NCBI RefSeq assembly: GCF_000963965.1
Contig: NZ_BAMX01000014.1
Span: forward strand, 186,001 to 250,000
From: Acetobacter orientalis
Lineage (GTDB): Bacteria; Pseudomonadota; Alphaproteobacteria; Acetobacterales; Acetobacteraceae
Reading direction: 5' to 3'
DNA: 64,000 nt
Below, piece by piece: positions 44,374 to 53,586 of the stretch. The notes under the pieces are model-generated. The model had not been told where the DNA came from, did not search any database, and worked only from the letters and a program-made list of their open reading frames with translations. A program made the translations under genes and the position numbers. The number at the start of each line of letters is the position of its first letter. Position 1 is the stretch's first letter.

Positions 44374-45009
44374 TTAACCCACCAGCAATGCCGCTTGGGC
44401 TTGGCAGGAAGCGGGCGTTTTGTCCAGAAAATGCCGCAACACTGTTGGGTAAAGCTTGTGTTCTTGCTCAAGCACGCGGGCGCCAAGCTGGTCTGGCGTG
44501 TCACCTGACAGCACAGGCACGGCGGCTTGCCCCAGAATAGGCCCTTCGTCCATGCCTTCAGTCACCAAATGCACGGTGCAGCCATGTAGGCGCACGCCAG
44601 CGTCTATTGCGCGCTCATGCGTGTGCAAGCCGGGGAAGGAGGGCAGAAGGCTGGGGTGAATATTCAGCATTTTGCCAGCCCAAGCCTGTGTGAGGTAAGG
44701 GGTAAGCAGGCGCATATAGCCAGCAAGGCAAACGGCTTCGGCCCCCGCTTCTTTTAAGCAGGCATCGAGTGCTTGCTCGTGGGCAGCGCGGTCTTTTTTG
44801 TAAGGCCGGTGGTCTATCGCTTTAACGCTTAAGCCTGCTTTACGCGCCATTTCCAAGCCCGGTGCATCGGGGTTGTTGCTTATAACAACGCAAATCCGTG
44901 CGGGAAAAGCAGGGTCTTCACACGCGCGGATAAGTGCTGTGGCATTGCTGCCACGGCCACTGAGCAGAATGGCAACCGGTGTTTTATGCGTACCCATACT
45001 CAGGCTCAT
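44374..45009 (-). CDS. purN: Phosphoribosylglycinamide formyltransferase
   Basis: PurN formylates GAR using 10-formyl-THF in purine synthesis. The 211-residue protein has '[16 protein letters not shown]', '[15 protein letters not shown]', '[15 protein letters not shown]', '[19 protein letters not shown]' with the catalytic His, and '[17 protein letters not shown]' with the catalytic Asp. Its ATG overlaps the purM stop; a second ATG four codons in (44997) is also possible. Confidence 0.95.
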   Translation of the reverse strand: MSLSMGTHKTPVAILLSGRGSNATALIRACEDPAFPARICVVISNNPDAPGLEMARKAGLSVKAIDHRPYKKDRAAHEQALDACLKEAGAEAVCLAGYMRLLTPYLTQAWAGKMLNIHPSLLPSFPGLHTHERAIDAGVRLHGCTVHLVTEGMDEGPILGQAAVPVLSGDTPDQLGARVLEQEHKLYPTVLRHFLDKTPASCQAQAALLVG

Positions 45010-46088
45010 GCTGCGTGAAAGTCTGGGCAGGCTTTAATGCGCAGGTCTGGTTTGGCTGTTGGGTTTGCGGCCTTGGCAATGTGGCCAATAAGGGTTGCTG
45101 GCTCGCCCATTTCTTTTAACATGGCCAGTACGTCATCGGGTTTGGGGGTAACAAGTACCATGCCCACGCCACAGTTAAAGACGCGCAGCATTTCTTCGTT
45201 AGCGACATTGCCCGTGCGGGCAAGCCACTTAAAGACCGGCGGCACGGGCCACTGGGCGGTAAGAACTGCGTCTAGCCCGTTAGGCAGTACGCGGGGCAGG
45301 TTGCCCGGCAGACCACCACCCGTAATGTGGGCCGCAGCATGTAGCAGGCCTGCACGGTGCAGGGCGAGCACAGGTTTTACATACAGTTTGGTGGGGGTTA
45401 GCAGTGCCTCACCCAATGTTTGGTTGGGGGCAAAGGCTGCGGGGTCTGTCCAGGCTAGGTGGGCATCGCTTACAATACGGCGCACCAGAGAATAGCCGTT
45501 GGAATGCACACCAGAAGAAGGCAGGGCAATAAGGGCGTCGCCTTCTGCAATGCTGCCGGGCAGTAAGCTGTCACGTTCTGCCGCACCAACCGAAAAGCCT
45601 GCAAGGTCGTAGTGGCCATCGGCGTACATGCCGGGCATTTCGGCGGTTTCACCGCCTACCAGAGCGCAGCCAGAGTCTTTGCAGCCCTGTGCAATGCCGC
45701 GCACAACTTTGGCGGCACTTTCTACAGACAAGCGGCCTGTTGCAAAATAATCGAGGAAGAACAGCGGTTCTGCACCCTGCACAATAAGGTCGTTCACGCA
45801 CATGGCCACAAGGTCTATGCCTACGGTTTCGTGCAGGTCTGTTTCAATGGCAAGGTTTAGCTTGGTGCCAACGCCATCTGTGCAAGAAACCAGTACAGGG
45901 TCTTTAAAGCCTGCTGCTTTAAGGTCAAACAGCGCACCAAACCCGCCAAGGCCGCCCATTGTGCCGGGGCGGTCTGTTGCTTTTGCTGCTGGGCGGATAG
46001 CATCTATTAGGGCTTCTCCCGCTTCAATATCCACGCCAGAGTCACGGTAGGTCAGGCTGGAAGACGGGGTAGCAGGAGAAGAGGTCAT
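45006..46088 (-). CDS. purM: Phosphoribosylformylglycinamidine cyclo-ligase
   Basis: PurM makes AIR from FGAM using ATP. The 360-residue protein starts 'MTSSPAT' at 46088, directly ahead of the conserved '[20 protein letters not shown]'; a much longer open frame upstream is not conserved. Further motifs are '[16 protein letters not shown]', '[19 protein letters not shown]', '[13 protein letters not shown]' and '[17 protein letters not shown]'. It is translationally coupled to purN and divergent from the HdaA-type gene. Confidence 0.95.
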   Translation of the reverse strand: MTSSPATPSSSLTYRDSGVDIEAGEALIDAIRPAAKATDRPGTMGGLGGFGALFDLKAAGFKDPVLVSCTDGVGTKLNLAIETDLHETVGIDLVAMCVNDLIVQGAEPLFFLDYFATGRLSVESAAKVVRGIAQGCKDSGCALVGGETAEMPGMYADGHYDLAGFSVGAAERDSLLPGSIAEGDALIALPSSGVHSNGYSLVRRIVSDAHLAWTDPAAFAPNQTLGEALLTPTKLYVKPVLALHRAGLLHAAAHITGGGLPGNLPRVLPNGLDAVLTAQWPVPPVFKWLARTGNVANEEMLRVFNCGVGMVLVTPKPDDVLAMLKEMGEPATLIGHIAKAANPTAKPDLRIKACPDFHAA

Positions 46089-46190
46089 GGCGGCACTCTT
46101 GAAATTATTAAAGGGTCGATGCAACGGACTTGGTAGGGTAGATTCCCTGCGGGTAGTCTTTACGGCAGGTGAAGCGACACGCAAAGCGGC

Positions 46191-47039
46191 ATGACACAGA
46201 ATACAGGAACAAAAGGGGCAAAAGGCCCTGTAAAGCCGGTTTTTGAGCAGGAAAATGCCCTCCCTGCACCTACCGCATGTGCCCAGCAGGCGTCTTTTTT
46301 GCCCATGCAAGCTCCGGCATCGGGCCGAGTGGGGGGCATTAAAGCGGCACAAATTGCGCTGCCCTTTGCTTACCGCCCCCGATTCGGGCGGTCAGATTTT
46401 GTGGCGGCCCCTTCTAACGCAGCAGCGCGTGCATGGGTGCTCGATGCCGAAGCCCAGTGGCGCTGGCCTGAAGGCCGCATGGTTTTATGGGGCGATGAAG
46501 GAACCGGCAAAACCCACATGCTCTCTGTTTGGGCCGCACGGCATGGTGCGCCCGTGGTTGAGGGAAGCCTGTTGAACGCGCAGGACGTGGCAAACCTGTT
46601 TGAAGAGGGCGGCTTTAGGGCGCTGGCACTTGATAATGCCGACCGTGTACAGAACGAGCGCGACCTACTGCACCTTATTAACCTTGTACGTGAGCGGCGT
46701 ATGGTGCTGCTTATGGCTGCCCGCACTGCCCCTACGCGCTGGCCCATAGCACTGCCAGATCTAGCAAGCCGCGTGCGAGCGACCTCTTCTGTGCCGCTTG
46801 GGCAGGCAGAAGAAAGCCTTTTGCGGCGTTTGTTTTTACGCCTGCTGGCAGAGCGGCAAATTGTAGTGGCTCAACCGGTAACCGAGTGGCTGCTGCGCCG
46901 CCTGCCACGCAACGCCAGTGCCATACGCACTATGGCCGCCCGGCTAGACCAAGCAGCCTTGGCCGCAGGTGGCAAGGTAACACGGGCGCTTGCGCAGAGT
47001 GTTATGGAGGACATGCAAACGGAGAAAGGGGAGCGATAG
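46191..47039 (+). CDS. hdaA: DnaA-related regulatory ATPase, HdaA-like
   Basis: This 282-residue AAA+ protein is related to the DnaA ATPase core and lacks DnaA's DNA-binding domain IV. The Walker A is '[11 protein letters not shown]' (about residues 99–109), the Walker B-like segment is 'LALDNADR' (about 146–153), and the sensor/arginine region is '[14 protein letters not shown]'. '[20 protein letters not shown]' matches the Hda-type clamp-binding start. Hda/HdaA promotes ATP hydrolysis by DnaA with the sliding clamp to limit re-initiation. Its position opposite purM is typical of alphaproteobacteria. The N-terminal 45 residues are unconserved. Confidence 0.88.
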   Translation: MTQNTGTKGAKGPVKPVFEQENALPAPTACAQQASFLPMQAPASGRVGGIKAAQIALPFAYRPRFGRSDFVAAPSNAAARAWVLDAEAQWRWPEGRMVLWGDEGTGKTHMLSVWAARHGAPVVEGSLLNAQDVANLFEEGGFRALALDNADRVQNERDLLHLINLVRERRMVLLMAARTAPTRWPIALPDLASRVRATSSVPLGQAEESLLRRLFLRLLAERQIVVAQPVTEWLLRRLPRNASAIRTMAARLDQAALAAGGKVTRALAQSVMEDMQTEKGER

Positions 47040-47142
47040 TAGGGGGTATAGAGAAAACCGTATGCGGAAAATGTATTTATATAGAAATGTATTTTTGGAA
47101 TTAAGTTTAAAATTTGGAATACTTTTATTTTGGCGTGCAATG

Positions 47143-47172
47143 TTGGTTCCGTTAATGTTGAATTGCTATAGT
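47143..47172 (+). promoter_or_regulatory. Candidate sigma-70 promoter for the S46 peptidase gene
   Basis: TTGGTT (47143–47148) and TATAGT (47167–47172) have an 18-base spacer and sit 33 bases before the ATG at 47205, in an A/T-rich gap. Confidence 0.4.
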
Positions 47173-47204
47173 ATAACGTTTTTAACCTGAAAGTGCGTGT
47201 AAAC

Positions 47205-49295
47205 ATGGCAAAAAGAACAACCCGGACTTTGGTGGCTGTGGCGGTGCTGGCGTGTGCGCCTGTAATGGGCGGGTCTGCTCACGCTGATGAAGGCATGTGG
47301 ACAATGGACGCATTGCCGCTCAAGCAAATGGCCGAGCGTTACCATTTTACGCCAGATAAAGCGTGGGTGGAGCGCGTTACCAAAGCCTCGGCACGGTTGG
47401 CCCTTGGGTGTTCGGCGTCTTTTGTCTCGGCTGATGGTTTGGTCATGACGAACCACCATTGCGCCAATGAGTGTTTGCAGCAGCTTTCAGATAAAGAGCA
47501 CAATTATTTTCAAGATGGGTATGCGGCTAAAGCCGTAGCAGAAGAACAACGCTGCCCGGCTATGGAGCTCAACCAGCTTGATACAATAACAGACGTAACA
47601 GAGCGCGTACAAAATGCGCTTAAAGGCAAGCAGGGTGAGGCTTATACCAAAGCCCGCCAAGCGATAGAAAGTAGTATAGAAAAAGAATGCGCAGGCGCAG
47701 ATGCCAAAACATGGCGCTGTGATATTATAAGTTTGTACCACGGTGGGCGCGTGGCGTTGTATAAATACCGCCGCTACCAAGATGTACGCTTGGTTATGGC
47801 CCCAGATCAAAGCGCTGCCTTTTTTGGTGGCGACCCAGATAATTTCAACTTCCCGCGTTATGATCTGGATATGGCGTTTTTGCGTGTGTACGAAAACGGT
47901 AAACCAGCCAAGGTCTCTGCTTATTTGCCGTTTGATGGGGCAGGCCCCAAAGCAGGCCAGCTTGTGTTTACATCAGGCAACCCCGGGTCTACCGAGCGAG
48001 AAGTGCCTTTGGCTGAGCTTGAGTTTTCACGCAATGTAACCGTACCGTTCGTGATTGATATGTATTCAGCCCTTGATGGGGTTTTGTGGCAGTATAGCCG
48101 CGAGAGCGCAGCCCACCATCAGGAAGCGCAGGAACTTGTTTTTGGTATTGAAAACAGCCTGAAAGTGTATCGGGGCCGTGTGCCTGTTTTGGCTGATACC
48201 AAGCTGCTTGCCGCCAAAGCTAAAAGTGAAGCCGAACTGCGCGCATGGATTAATGCAGAAGAAGAGCGCAAGAAAACCTATGGTGACCCATGGGCGAAAA
48301 ACGCGCAGGCTCTTGCGGTTAAGCAGCGTATATTTAAGCCCTATGTTATGCTTGAAGCCGGTATGGGGTTGCGGGGTGAGTTGTTTGGCTACGCCAAAGT
48401 GTTGGTGCGGGCCGCAAGCGAGCAGCAAAAGCCAGATGCAGAGCGTTTGAGTGCATTTCATGATGCACGACTACCCGCGCTTGAAGCCGAGCTTGGCTCA
48501 ACCGCGCCGATTTACCCAGAGCTGGAGACAACACAGCTTGCTTTCTCTCTGACCCAGTTGCGCCAAATTTTGGGCACGGACGATGCCGCCGTTAAACTGG
48601 TGTTAGGCAAAGCTGCCCCAGATGAGGTAGCCGAGCAGCTCGTAAAAGGCACAAAACTGGCAGACCCCAAAGTACGCTTGGCTCTCTTTAAAGGGGGCGC
48701 GCAGGCCATTGCTGCCTCTCAAGACCCTATGATTGTGCTGGCCCGTAAACTAGAGCCGCAAGCACGTGCCCTAAGAAAACAGATGGACGACCAAGTGGCA
48801 GCCCCCACACGGCAAGCGACAGAAGCCATGGCTAAAGCCCGTTTTGCCCGCAACGGTATGGCGTCTTACCCGGATGCGACATTTACGCAGCGCCTCTCTT
48901 TTGGGCAGGTTAAAGGCTGGAATGAAAACGGTGCTGAGGTGCCGCCCTTTACAAATTTTGCAGGTTTGTATGAGCGTGCAACCGGTTCTGACCCCTTTAA
49001 GCTCAGCCAGCCTTGGCTTGCGGCAAAACCACGTTTAAACCTGAAAACACCGTTCGATTTTGTCTCTACCAACGACATTATTGGCGGTAATTCAGGCTCT
49101 CCGGTTATCGATGCGCAGGGCCATGCGGTGGGGCTTATTTTTGATGGAAACATCCACTCGCTTGGTGGAGATTTTTACTATGATGAAAGCACCAACCGGG
49201 CCGTGGCAGTAGATAGCGCGGCCATTTTGGAAGCGTTGAAAGTGGTTTATAAAAACCAGTCTTTGGCCGATGAGTTGTTGAAAGGCCATTTGTAA
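47205..49295 (+). CDS. S46-family dipeptidyl peptidase (DPP7/DPP11-like)
   Basis: This 696-residue periplasmic serine peptidase has a signal peptide (start basic 'MAKRTTR', cleavage near 'GSAHA'). S46 motifs are 'GCSASFVSADGLVMTNHHC' with the catalytic His at 84–85, 'DPDNFNFPRYDLDMAFLRVY' with the Asp, and 'STNDIIGGNSGSPVID' with catalytic Ser632. The family releases dipeptides from oligopeptide N-termini. Whether its P1 preference is hydrophobic (DPP7) or acidic (DPP11) cannot be decided here. ATG 47205 fits the signal peptide better than GTG 47193. It is followed by a terminator. Confidence 0.92.
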   Translation: MAKRTTRTLVAVAVLACAPVMGGSAHADEGMWTMDALPLKQMAERYHFTPDKAWVERVTKASARLALGCSASFVSADGLVMTNHHCANECLQQLSDKEHNYFQDGYAAKAVAEEQRCPAMELNQLDTITDVTERVQNALKGKQGEAYTKARQAIESSIEKECAGADAKTWRCDIISLYHGGRVALYKYRRYQDVRLVMAPDQSAAFFGGDPDNFNFPRYDLDMAFLRVYENGKPAKVSAYLPFDGAGPKAGQLVFTSGNPGSTEREVPLAELEFSRNVTVPFVIDMYSALDGVLWQYSRESAAHHQEAQELVFGIENSLKVYRGRVPVLADTKLLAAKAKSEAELRAWINAEEERKKTYGDPWAKNAQALAVKQRIFKPYVMLEAGMGLRGELFGYAKVLVRAASEQQKPDAERLSAFHDARLPALEAELGSTAPIYPELETTQLAFSLTQLRQILGTDDAAVKLVLGKAAPDEVAEQLVKGTKLADPKVRLALFKGGAQAIAASQDPMIVLARKLEPQARALRKQMDDQVAAPTRQATEAMAKARFARNGMASYPDATFTQRLSFGQVKGWNENGAEVPPFTNFAGLYERATGSDPFKLSQPWLAAKPRLNLKTPFDFVSTNDIIGGNSGSPVIDAQGHAVGLIFDGNIHSLGGDFYYDESTNRAVAVDSAAILEALKVVYKNQSLADELLKGHL

Positions 49296-49367
49296 AGAGA
49301 GCCTTGCCCCCCCTTATGGGGTAGGTCTGGGGCTTTGTAGCCTCTGGTTTTGCGCTGTTTACACCCT

Positions 49368-49403
49368 AAAGCTGCCCAAGAGTGTCTCTGGGCGGCTTTA
49401 TTT
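49368..49403 (+). terminator. Rho-independent terminator after the S46 peptidase gene
   Basis: The stem AAAGCTGCCCA / TGGGCGGCTTT has a single mismatch and a short loop, followed by ATTTAT. It lies about 70 bases after the stop codon. Confidence 0.65.
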
Positions 49404-49547
49404 ATAGAGGGCTGACACAAAAGCGTAATCTTTACCGTGCTTTTCCTGTGCAAACTGTTTGCGTTATGCTTTGCTAAGAGACTTAAAATAAGCTGCTAAA
49501 GTCTAAAGAGCAGCTCTGCACAGTTATAGCGTAAGGGAGAGAAGACA

Positions 49548-51812
49548 GTGACGGCACAGGGTAGAAGAACGAGAAAGCCCGCCACTGCCAAAGCAACACC
49601 GCGCAAACGGCGCACAACCACGCGTGCTGTAACGCCGCGTAAGGTTGCTCCCCCCAAATATACGCTAGAAACACCCAACCGTTTTATAAACCGCGAGCTT
49701 TCATGGTTGGACTTTAACCAACGGGTGGTGGAAGAGGCCGACAACGCCCGCAACCCACTGCTAGAGCGGCTGCGGTTTTTGTCGATTAGTGCCAGCAATC
49801 TGGATGAATTTTACTCTGTGCGTGTGGCCGGTCTGGTTGGGCAGGTGCGCGAAGGGCTTGTTGCGTTTTCCCCCGATGGTCTGACCCCCGCAGAGCAGCT
49901 TGAAGCCGTGCGCGAGCGGTGCGTAACCCTGCTGCGTGAGCAGCAACGCATATGGACAGAATTGCGTGGCCTGTTGGCAGCCGATGGTATTGTATTGTGC
50001 GACCCAGCAGACCTAGGCGAGGCCGACCATACATGGCTTGAGACCTGTTTTATGGATCGGGTTTTTCCGGTTTTAACGCCGTTGGCGGTAGACCCGGCAC
50101 ACCCGCTGCCCTTTATTCCCAACATGGGGCTGGCGCTTGGTTTGCGCCTGCTGGTGGCAGAAAACGGTGCGTTTGCCATGAACGCCCTTATTTTGCTGCC
50201 AGCACAAGTTGAACGGTTTATTCGCCTGCCCACTCAAGCAGGGGAGGATGGGCGCACGGCCCGGTTTATCCGGCTGGAAGACCTGATTACTTTGTGTGTT
50301 GATAAGCTTTTCCCCGGCCTGACGGTGGGGGAAAGTGGTATGATGCGCGTTGTGCGCGATACGGACGTCGAGTTTGAAGACGAGGCCGAAGACCTTGTGC
50401 GCTCTTACGAAACCGCATTAAAGCGCCGCCGCCGTGGTGTGGTTATTCATTTGGACATGGAAACCCGCGTGCCAGATGAACTGGCAGAGGCCATAGCCAG
50501 CGGCCTTGACCTGCCGCCCGAAGAAATTGCCGTACATTCTGGCATGATAGGGGTGGTGGACTTAAAACAAATGATTGTGGACGACCGGCCAGACCTGTTG
50601 TTCCCGCCCTATACGCCGCGTTTTCCTGAACGGATTTTGGATTTTAATGGCGACTGCTTTGCGGCCATTCGGGCCAAAGACCTTTTGGTACACCACCCGT
50701 TTGAGAGCTTTGATGTGGTGGTGCAGTTTTTGCGCCAAGCGGCCATAGACCCTAACGTTATTGCCATTAAGCAAACGCTGTATCGTACCTCTCGCGATTC
50801 CCCCATTGTTAAGGCGCTGATTGAGGCAGCAGAAGCCGGTAAGTCTGTGACAGCCATGGTGGAACTGCGCGCCCGCTTTGATGAAGAGGCCAATATTCGC
50901 CTAGCGCGTGCCCTAGAGGCGGCTGGGGTGCAGGTGGTATTTGGGTTTGCCGACCTAAAAACCCATGCCAAGCTAAGCCTTGTGGTACGGCGCGAGGGCA
51001 ACCAAGTGCGCTCATACGCACATTTTGGTACGGGTAACTACCACCCCATAACCGCTAAAATTTATACAGACCTCTCTTTCTTTACCTGTAAGCCAGAACT
51101 GGCGCGTGATTCTGCGCGCTTGTTCAATTACGTAACCGGTTACGCTATGCCTGCGGAAATGGAGGCGATTTCTTTCTCGCCCATTACCATTCGTAAAACG
51201 CTGGTAGAGTTGATTGAAGAAGAAATGGCCCATGCCAAGGCGGGGCGTCCGGCGAGTATCTGGCTTAAAATGAACTCGTTGGTTGACCCAAGCCTGATAG
51301 ACCATTTGTACCGGGCGTCGTGTGCTGGGGTGAAAATTGCGGCAGTGGTGCGTGGTATTTGCTGCTTGCGGCCCGGTGTGCCCGGTTTGTCTGAAAATAT
51401 TCGCGTTAAGTCTATTGTTGGGCGGTTTTTGGAGCATTCGCGTATTTTTGCGTTTGGTAATGGGCACAGGCTGCCCTCTCGCTCAGCAAAAATTTACCTG
51501 TCTTCTGCCGATTGGATGACACGCAACATGGACTGGCGCGTAGAAAGCATGGTGCCGGTTACCAACGAGACCGTGCATGCCCAAATGCTAAACCAGATTA
51601 TGGTGTCTAACTTAAAAGATAACCTGCAATCTTGGGTGCTAGAGCAAAATGGTGTGTGGCGTAGGCTCTCTCCGGGGGCGCGGCCATTTTCTGCGCATGA
51701 GTGGTTTATGACGCACCCGTCTTTGTCTGGGCGGGGTTCTGCTGCGCATGAAACCCCCATACGGGCCCCTGCATCTTTGCCCGCGTCCAAAGGGTTGATG
51801 TTCGAGGATTAA
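49548..51812 (+). CDS. ppk: Polyphosphate kinase 1
   Basis: Ppk1 reversibly polymerises the ATP γ-phosphate into polyphosphate. After a basic Arg/Thr/Lys-rich N-terminal extension of about 45 residues, the 754-residue protein shows '[19 protein letters not shown]', '[20 protein letters not shown]', '[14 protein letters not shown]' and '[18 protein letters not shown]', in which His492 matches the phosphorylated His of E. coli PPK. A second conserved His is near 630 ('[10 protein letters not shown]'). The start is GTG 49548 after GGGAGAGAAG. It is followed by ppx, 66 bases on. Confidence 0.95.
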   Translation: MTAQGRRTRKPATAKATPRKRRTTTRAVTPRKVAPPKYTLETPNRFINRELSWLDFNQRVVEEADNARNPLLERLRFLSISASNLDEFYSVRVAGLVGQVREGLVAFSPDGLTPAEQLEAVRERCVTLLREQQRIWTELRGLLAADGIVLCDPADLGEADHTWLETCFMDRVFPVLTPLAVDPAHPLPFIPNMGLALGLRLLVAENGAFAMNALILLPAQVERFIRLPTQAGEDGRTARFIRLEDLITLCVDKLFPGLTVGESGMMRVVRDTDVEFEDEAEDLVRSYETALKRRRRGVVIHLDMETRVPDELAEAIASGLDLPPEEIAVHSGMIGVVDLKQMIVDDRPDLLFPPYTPRFPERILDFNGDCFAAIRAKDLLVHHPFESFDVVVQFLRQAAIDPNVIAIKQTLYRTSRDSPIVKALIEAAEAGKSVTAMVELRARFDEEANIRLARALEAAGVQVVFGFADLKTHAKLSLVVRREGNQVRSYAHFGTGNYHPITAKIYTDLSFFTCKPELARDSARLFNYVTGYAMPAEMEAISFSPITIRKTLVELIEEEMAHAKAGRPASIWLKMNSLVDPSLIDHLYRASCAGVKIAAVVRGICCLRPGVPGLSENIRVKSIVGRFLEHSRIFAFGNGHRLPSRSAKIYLSSADWMTRNMDWRVESMVPVTNETVHAQMLNQIMVSNLKDNLQSWVLEQNGVWRRLSPGARPFSAHEWFMTHPSLSGRGSAAHETPIRAPASLPASKGLMFED

Positions 51813-51878
51813 AGAAAACGACCTGGGGTGTAAGGGGCAGGGTTTTCCCTGCGCCTTTTCCAGAGTAGAAGGCGATTT

Positions 51879-53375
51879 ATGCAGACTGAAATGCCTCGCC
51901 GCTCGGCCGTTGTAGATTTGGGGTCAAACTCGGTACGCCTTGTGGTGTTCGAAGGGGTTTCCCGCAATCCTGTTCCCATCTTCAATGAAAAAGCCGTGCT
52001 GCGCCTTGGCCGCGGGCTGACCACAACAGGCCGCCTCAATGAGGAAGGGCTGAGCATGGCTATGGAAGTGCTCAACCGCTTTCATGCCATTGCGCGGGGT
52101 ATGGGGGCAGACCCGTTTGAAATTTTGGCTACGGCTGCTGTGCGTGACGCCTCTAACGGCCCAGAATTTGTGGCGGCCTTGCGGGCTAATATGCCGGGTG
52201 TGCCCATACGCATTTTATCGGGTGAGGAAGAAGCAGACCATTCTGCCATAGGGGTTATGTGCGGTATTCCCGGCGCGTCTGGTTTGGTGGCAGATGTTGG
52301 CGGCGGCTCGCTTGAGTTAATTCGCTTAACGCGTGATGGCAGGCATGATGCCAATACCCTGCCGCTTGGTGTTATTCGCTTAGGTGATCGAGCCAAGGGA
52401 GACTTGGCTGCGGCCAAAAACTTGGCTGATGCCGATATTAACGCTGTCTCGTGGTTGTCTAAAGTTAAGGGAGACACGCTGTATTTGGTGGGCGGCGCGT
52501 TTCGCGCTCTGGCGCGGCTCCATATAGCACGCATGCAATACCCGCTTAATATTGTGCATTATTACACGCTGGAAGCCGAAGAAGCCCGCGAGATGACTGG
52601 CTGGTTGCTACATGCCCCACGGCGTAGTTTGGAGCGCCTGCCCGGAGCCCCTAAAAAACGGCTGGACGATGTACCCTTTGCCGCCACCGTACTGCGCCGC
52701 CTGTTGCGTAAAGTACAGCCCAGCAAGGTTGTGTTTTGCGTCGATGGCCTGCGCGAGGGGTGGTACATGCTCAATGTTGCCCCAGATTGCCTGCCACAAG
52801 ACCCCATGGAAGTGGTGGCCCAAGACATGTGCGCCCGCTTGGGGCGCAGCAACAAGGTGCCTGAGGCACTCTTTAAATGGACAAACCCTCTGTTTTTAAA
52901 AGAGGGGCGGCGGGCTAAGCATTTGCGCCGTATTGCCTGTTGGCTTTCTGATGTTGGTAGCCACGACCACCCGGAATACCGCGCCGAGCAAACCTATTGG
53001 CGTATTTTGCGGGTGCAAGGCGTTGGCTTTGACCACGAGGCCAGAGCTTGGTTAGCCCTAGCCCTAGCGGTGCGTTATGCGGCCGATACAACGGCAGATT
53101 TTTTAGCAACATCACGCGCTTTGCTAGACGAAAGCGCATGGCGGCAGGCGGTGTCTTTGGGGCAGGCGCTGCGGCTTGGTTACTCTGTTTCTGGCGGCAC
53201 TGCTGTGCTGTTAGAGGGTACGCAACTGGCGTGGCAGGGTAAGGAGTTAGTGCTGGAGCTTGCCTCGTCTCGTGTGGCAGTAAAGGGCGAGAGTGTAGGG
53301 CGTAGCTTGAGCCGCCTTGGCCAAACGCTTGACGTGGCAACCTGCCTGATTGAGGCCGCACCAAACGTTAAATAA
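51879..53375 (+). CDS. ppx: Exopolyphosphatase (Ppx/GppA family)
   Basis: Ppx releases phosphate from polyphosphate ends or hydrolyses pppGpp. The 498-residue protein has the actin-like phosphate motifs 'AVVDLGSNSVRLVVFEG', 'ILATAAVRDASNGPEF', 'ILSGEEEADHSAIGVM' and 'LVADVGGGSLELIRL'. A C-terminal helical region follows. It directly follows ppk, so synthesis and breakdown of polyphosphate are co-encoded. Assignment to Ppx rather than GppA rests mainly on this neighbourhood. Confidence 0.92.
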   Translation: MQTEMPRRSAVVDLGSNSVRLVVFEGVSRNPVPIFNEKAVLRLGRGLTTTGRLNEEGLSMAMEVLNRFHAIARGMGADPFEILATAAVRDASNGPEFVAALRANMPGVPIRILSGEEEADHSAIGVMCGIPGASGLVADVGGGSLELIRLTRDGRHDANTLPLGVIRLGDRAKGDLAAAKNLADADINAVSWLSKVKGDTLYLVGGAFRALARLHIARMQYPLNIVHYYTLEAEEAREMTGWLLHAPRRSLERLPGAPKKRLDDVPFAATVLRRLLRKVQPSKVVFCVDGLREGWYMLNVAPDCLPQDPMEVVAQDMCARLGRSNKVPEALFKWTNPLFLKEGRRAKHLRRIACWLSDVGSHDHPEYRAEQTYWRILRVQGVGFDHEARAWLALALAVRYAADTTADFLATSRALLDESAWRQAVSLGQALRLGYSVSGGTAVLLEGTQLAWQGKELVLELASSRVAVKGESVGRSLSRLGQTLDVATCLIEAAPNVK

Positions 53376-53586
53376 AGTTTGTCGTGTGGGGTGGGCCGTA
53401 AGGTTTTGCCCCACAAAGCTGGTGTGCAGCGCACAAACAGCCTTTTTGGTGGACAAATTTGGCCATTATGGGCAACCTTACCAAATAGACACCTGTTTGC
53501 GACCTGAGCATGCTAGGCGTGGAAACAGGCCATAACTGCCTGCGGAAAGGGGAGACCAGTGGCTAAAAGTCGGTGGAAAGCAGCTC